DNA of 64,000 bases, taken from the NCBI GenBank assembly GCA_018003515.1, contig JAGNDO010000018.1:24093-88092 (forward strand), written 5' to 3'. Under the pieces are notes generated by a model. It searched no databases, was not told the origin of the DNA, and saw only the letters and a list, made by a program, of their open reading frames with translations. Source of the stretch: Caldilineaceae bacterium (GTDB lineage Bacteria; Chloroflexota; Anaerolineae; Caldilineales; Caldilineaceae). Within the stretch, counting starts at the first letter, position 1. Each line of letters begins with the position of its first letter. Below are positions 63,889-64,000 of the stretch, in pieces. The position numbers were made by a program, and so were the translations under genes.

Positions 63889-64000
63889 ATCCCACTTCTC
63901 CACAACCCTCTAACACATTACTAATAGAATGCTAATGACTCACAATGAAACTTGTGCTAAAGTAGGAACGTACAGGGTAGCGCGGCCAGATCAACGGATG

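Overview
The window looks like a chromosomal segment of a GC-rich bacterium, most probably a filamentous or anaerobic-lineage Chloroflexota (Anaerolineae/Caldilineae-like). This is inferred from the gene mix and no single marker proves it: a RarA ATPase fused to a methyltransferase-like domain, a bacterial NurA nuclease, an F420-type luciferase-like oxidoreductase, a GAF-rich orphan histidine kinase, a TIR/formylglycine-enzyme-fold fusion, many Thr/Pro-rich lipoproteins, and tRNA genes without encoded CCA. About 51 protein genes, 4 tRNA genes and one strong unassigned structured RNA are supported. No CRISPR array, rRNA, prophage or complete insertion sequence is visible.

Layout. 1-6.2 kb (mostly minus): partial zinc alcohol dehydrogenase, HNH nuclease pair, sugar/flavonol-type SDR, formyltransferase-like enzyme, YggX (plus), and an MntA/HepT toxin-antitoxin pair coupled to an ATP-grasp enzyme. 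6.3-18.3 kb (plus): two tandem secreted S8 proteases, an LLM oxidoreductase, a DUF559 nuclease gene embedded in six copies of a 134-bp palindromic repeat, a lipase-like hydrolase, a PIN-domain toxin-antitoxin pair, a GT39-like membrane glycosyltransferase and an MFS transporter. 18.3-26.5 kb (minus): CBS protein, three tRNAs and four exported or lipid-anchored proteins. 27.2-32.3 kb (minus): LOG-family hydrolase, PfkB kinase, acetyltransferase, AhcY and MetK, which read as an S-adenosylmethionine recycling operon. A ~305-nt RNA with its own promoter and terminator lies just upstream of it. 32.8-33.4 kb is a nest of non-coding mobile elements. 33.6-49.3 kb: AmaP-like protein, ScpB, NurA, histidine kinase, SecA and Prs, then Hsp20, an M1-like lipoprotein peptidase, RarA fusion and EEP phosphatase. 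50-55.8 kb: GH114-like lipoprotein, M23 peptidase, exported PPC-like protein, tRNA-Pro, TIR-FGE fusion and Fmt. 56-64 kb: membrane protein, dnaK-grpE-dnaJ, a PD-(D/E)XK/Tudor protein and MurJ.

The most striking property is the intergenic DNA. At least six families of dispersed palindromes are present, some up to ~420 bp, together with palindromes whose arms are runs of 7-bp units. About a dozen genes take their stop codon from the first bases of such a repeat. The top candidates for undescribed biology are the repeat-embedded DUF559 gene, the structured RNA ahead of the SAM-cycle genes, and the systematic capture of stop codons by palindromic repeats. All functional statements come from reading motifs by eye; no database search was run.
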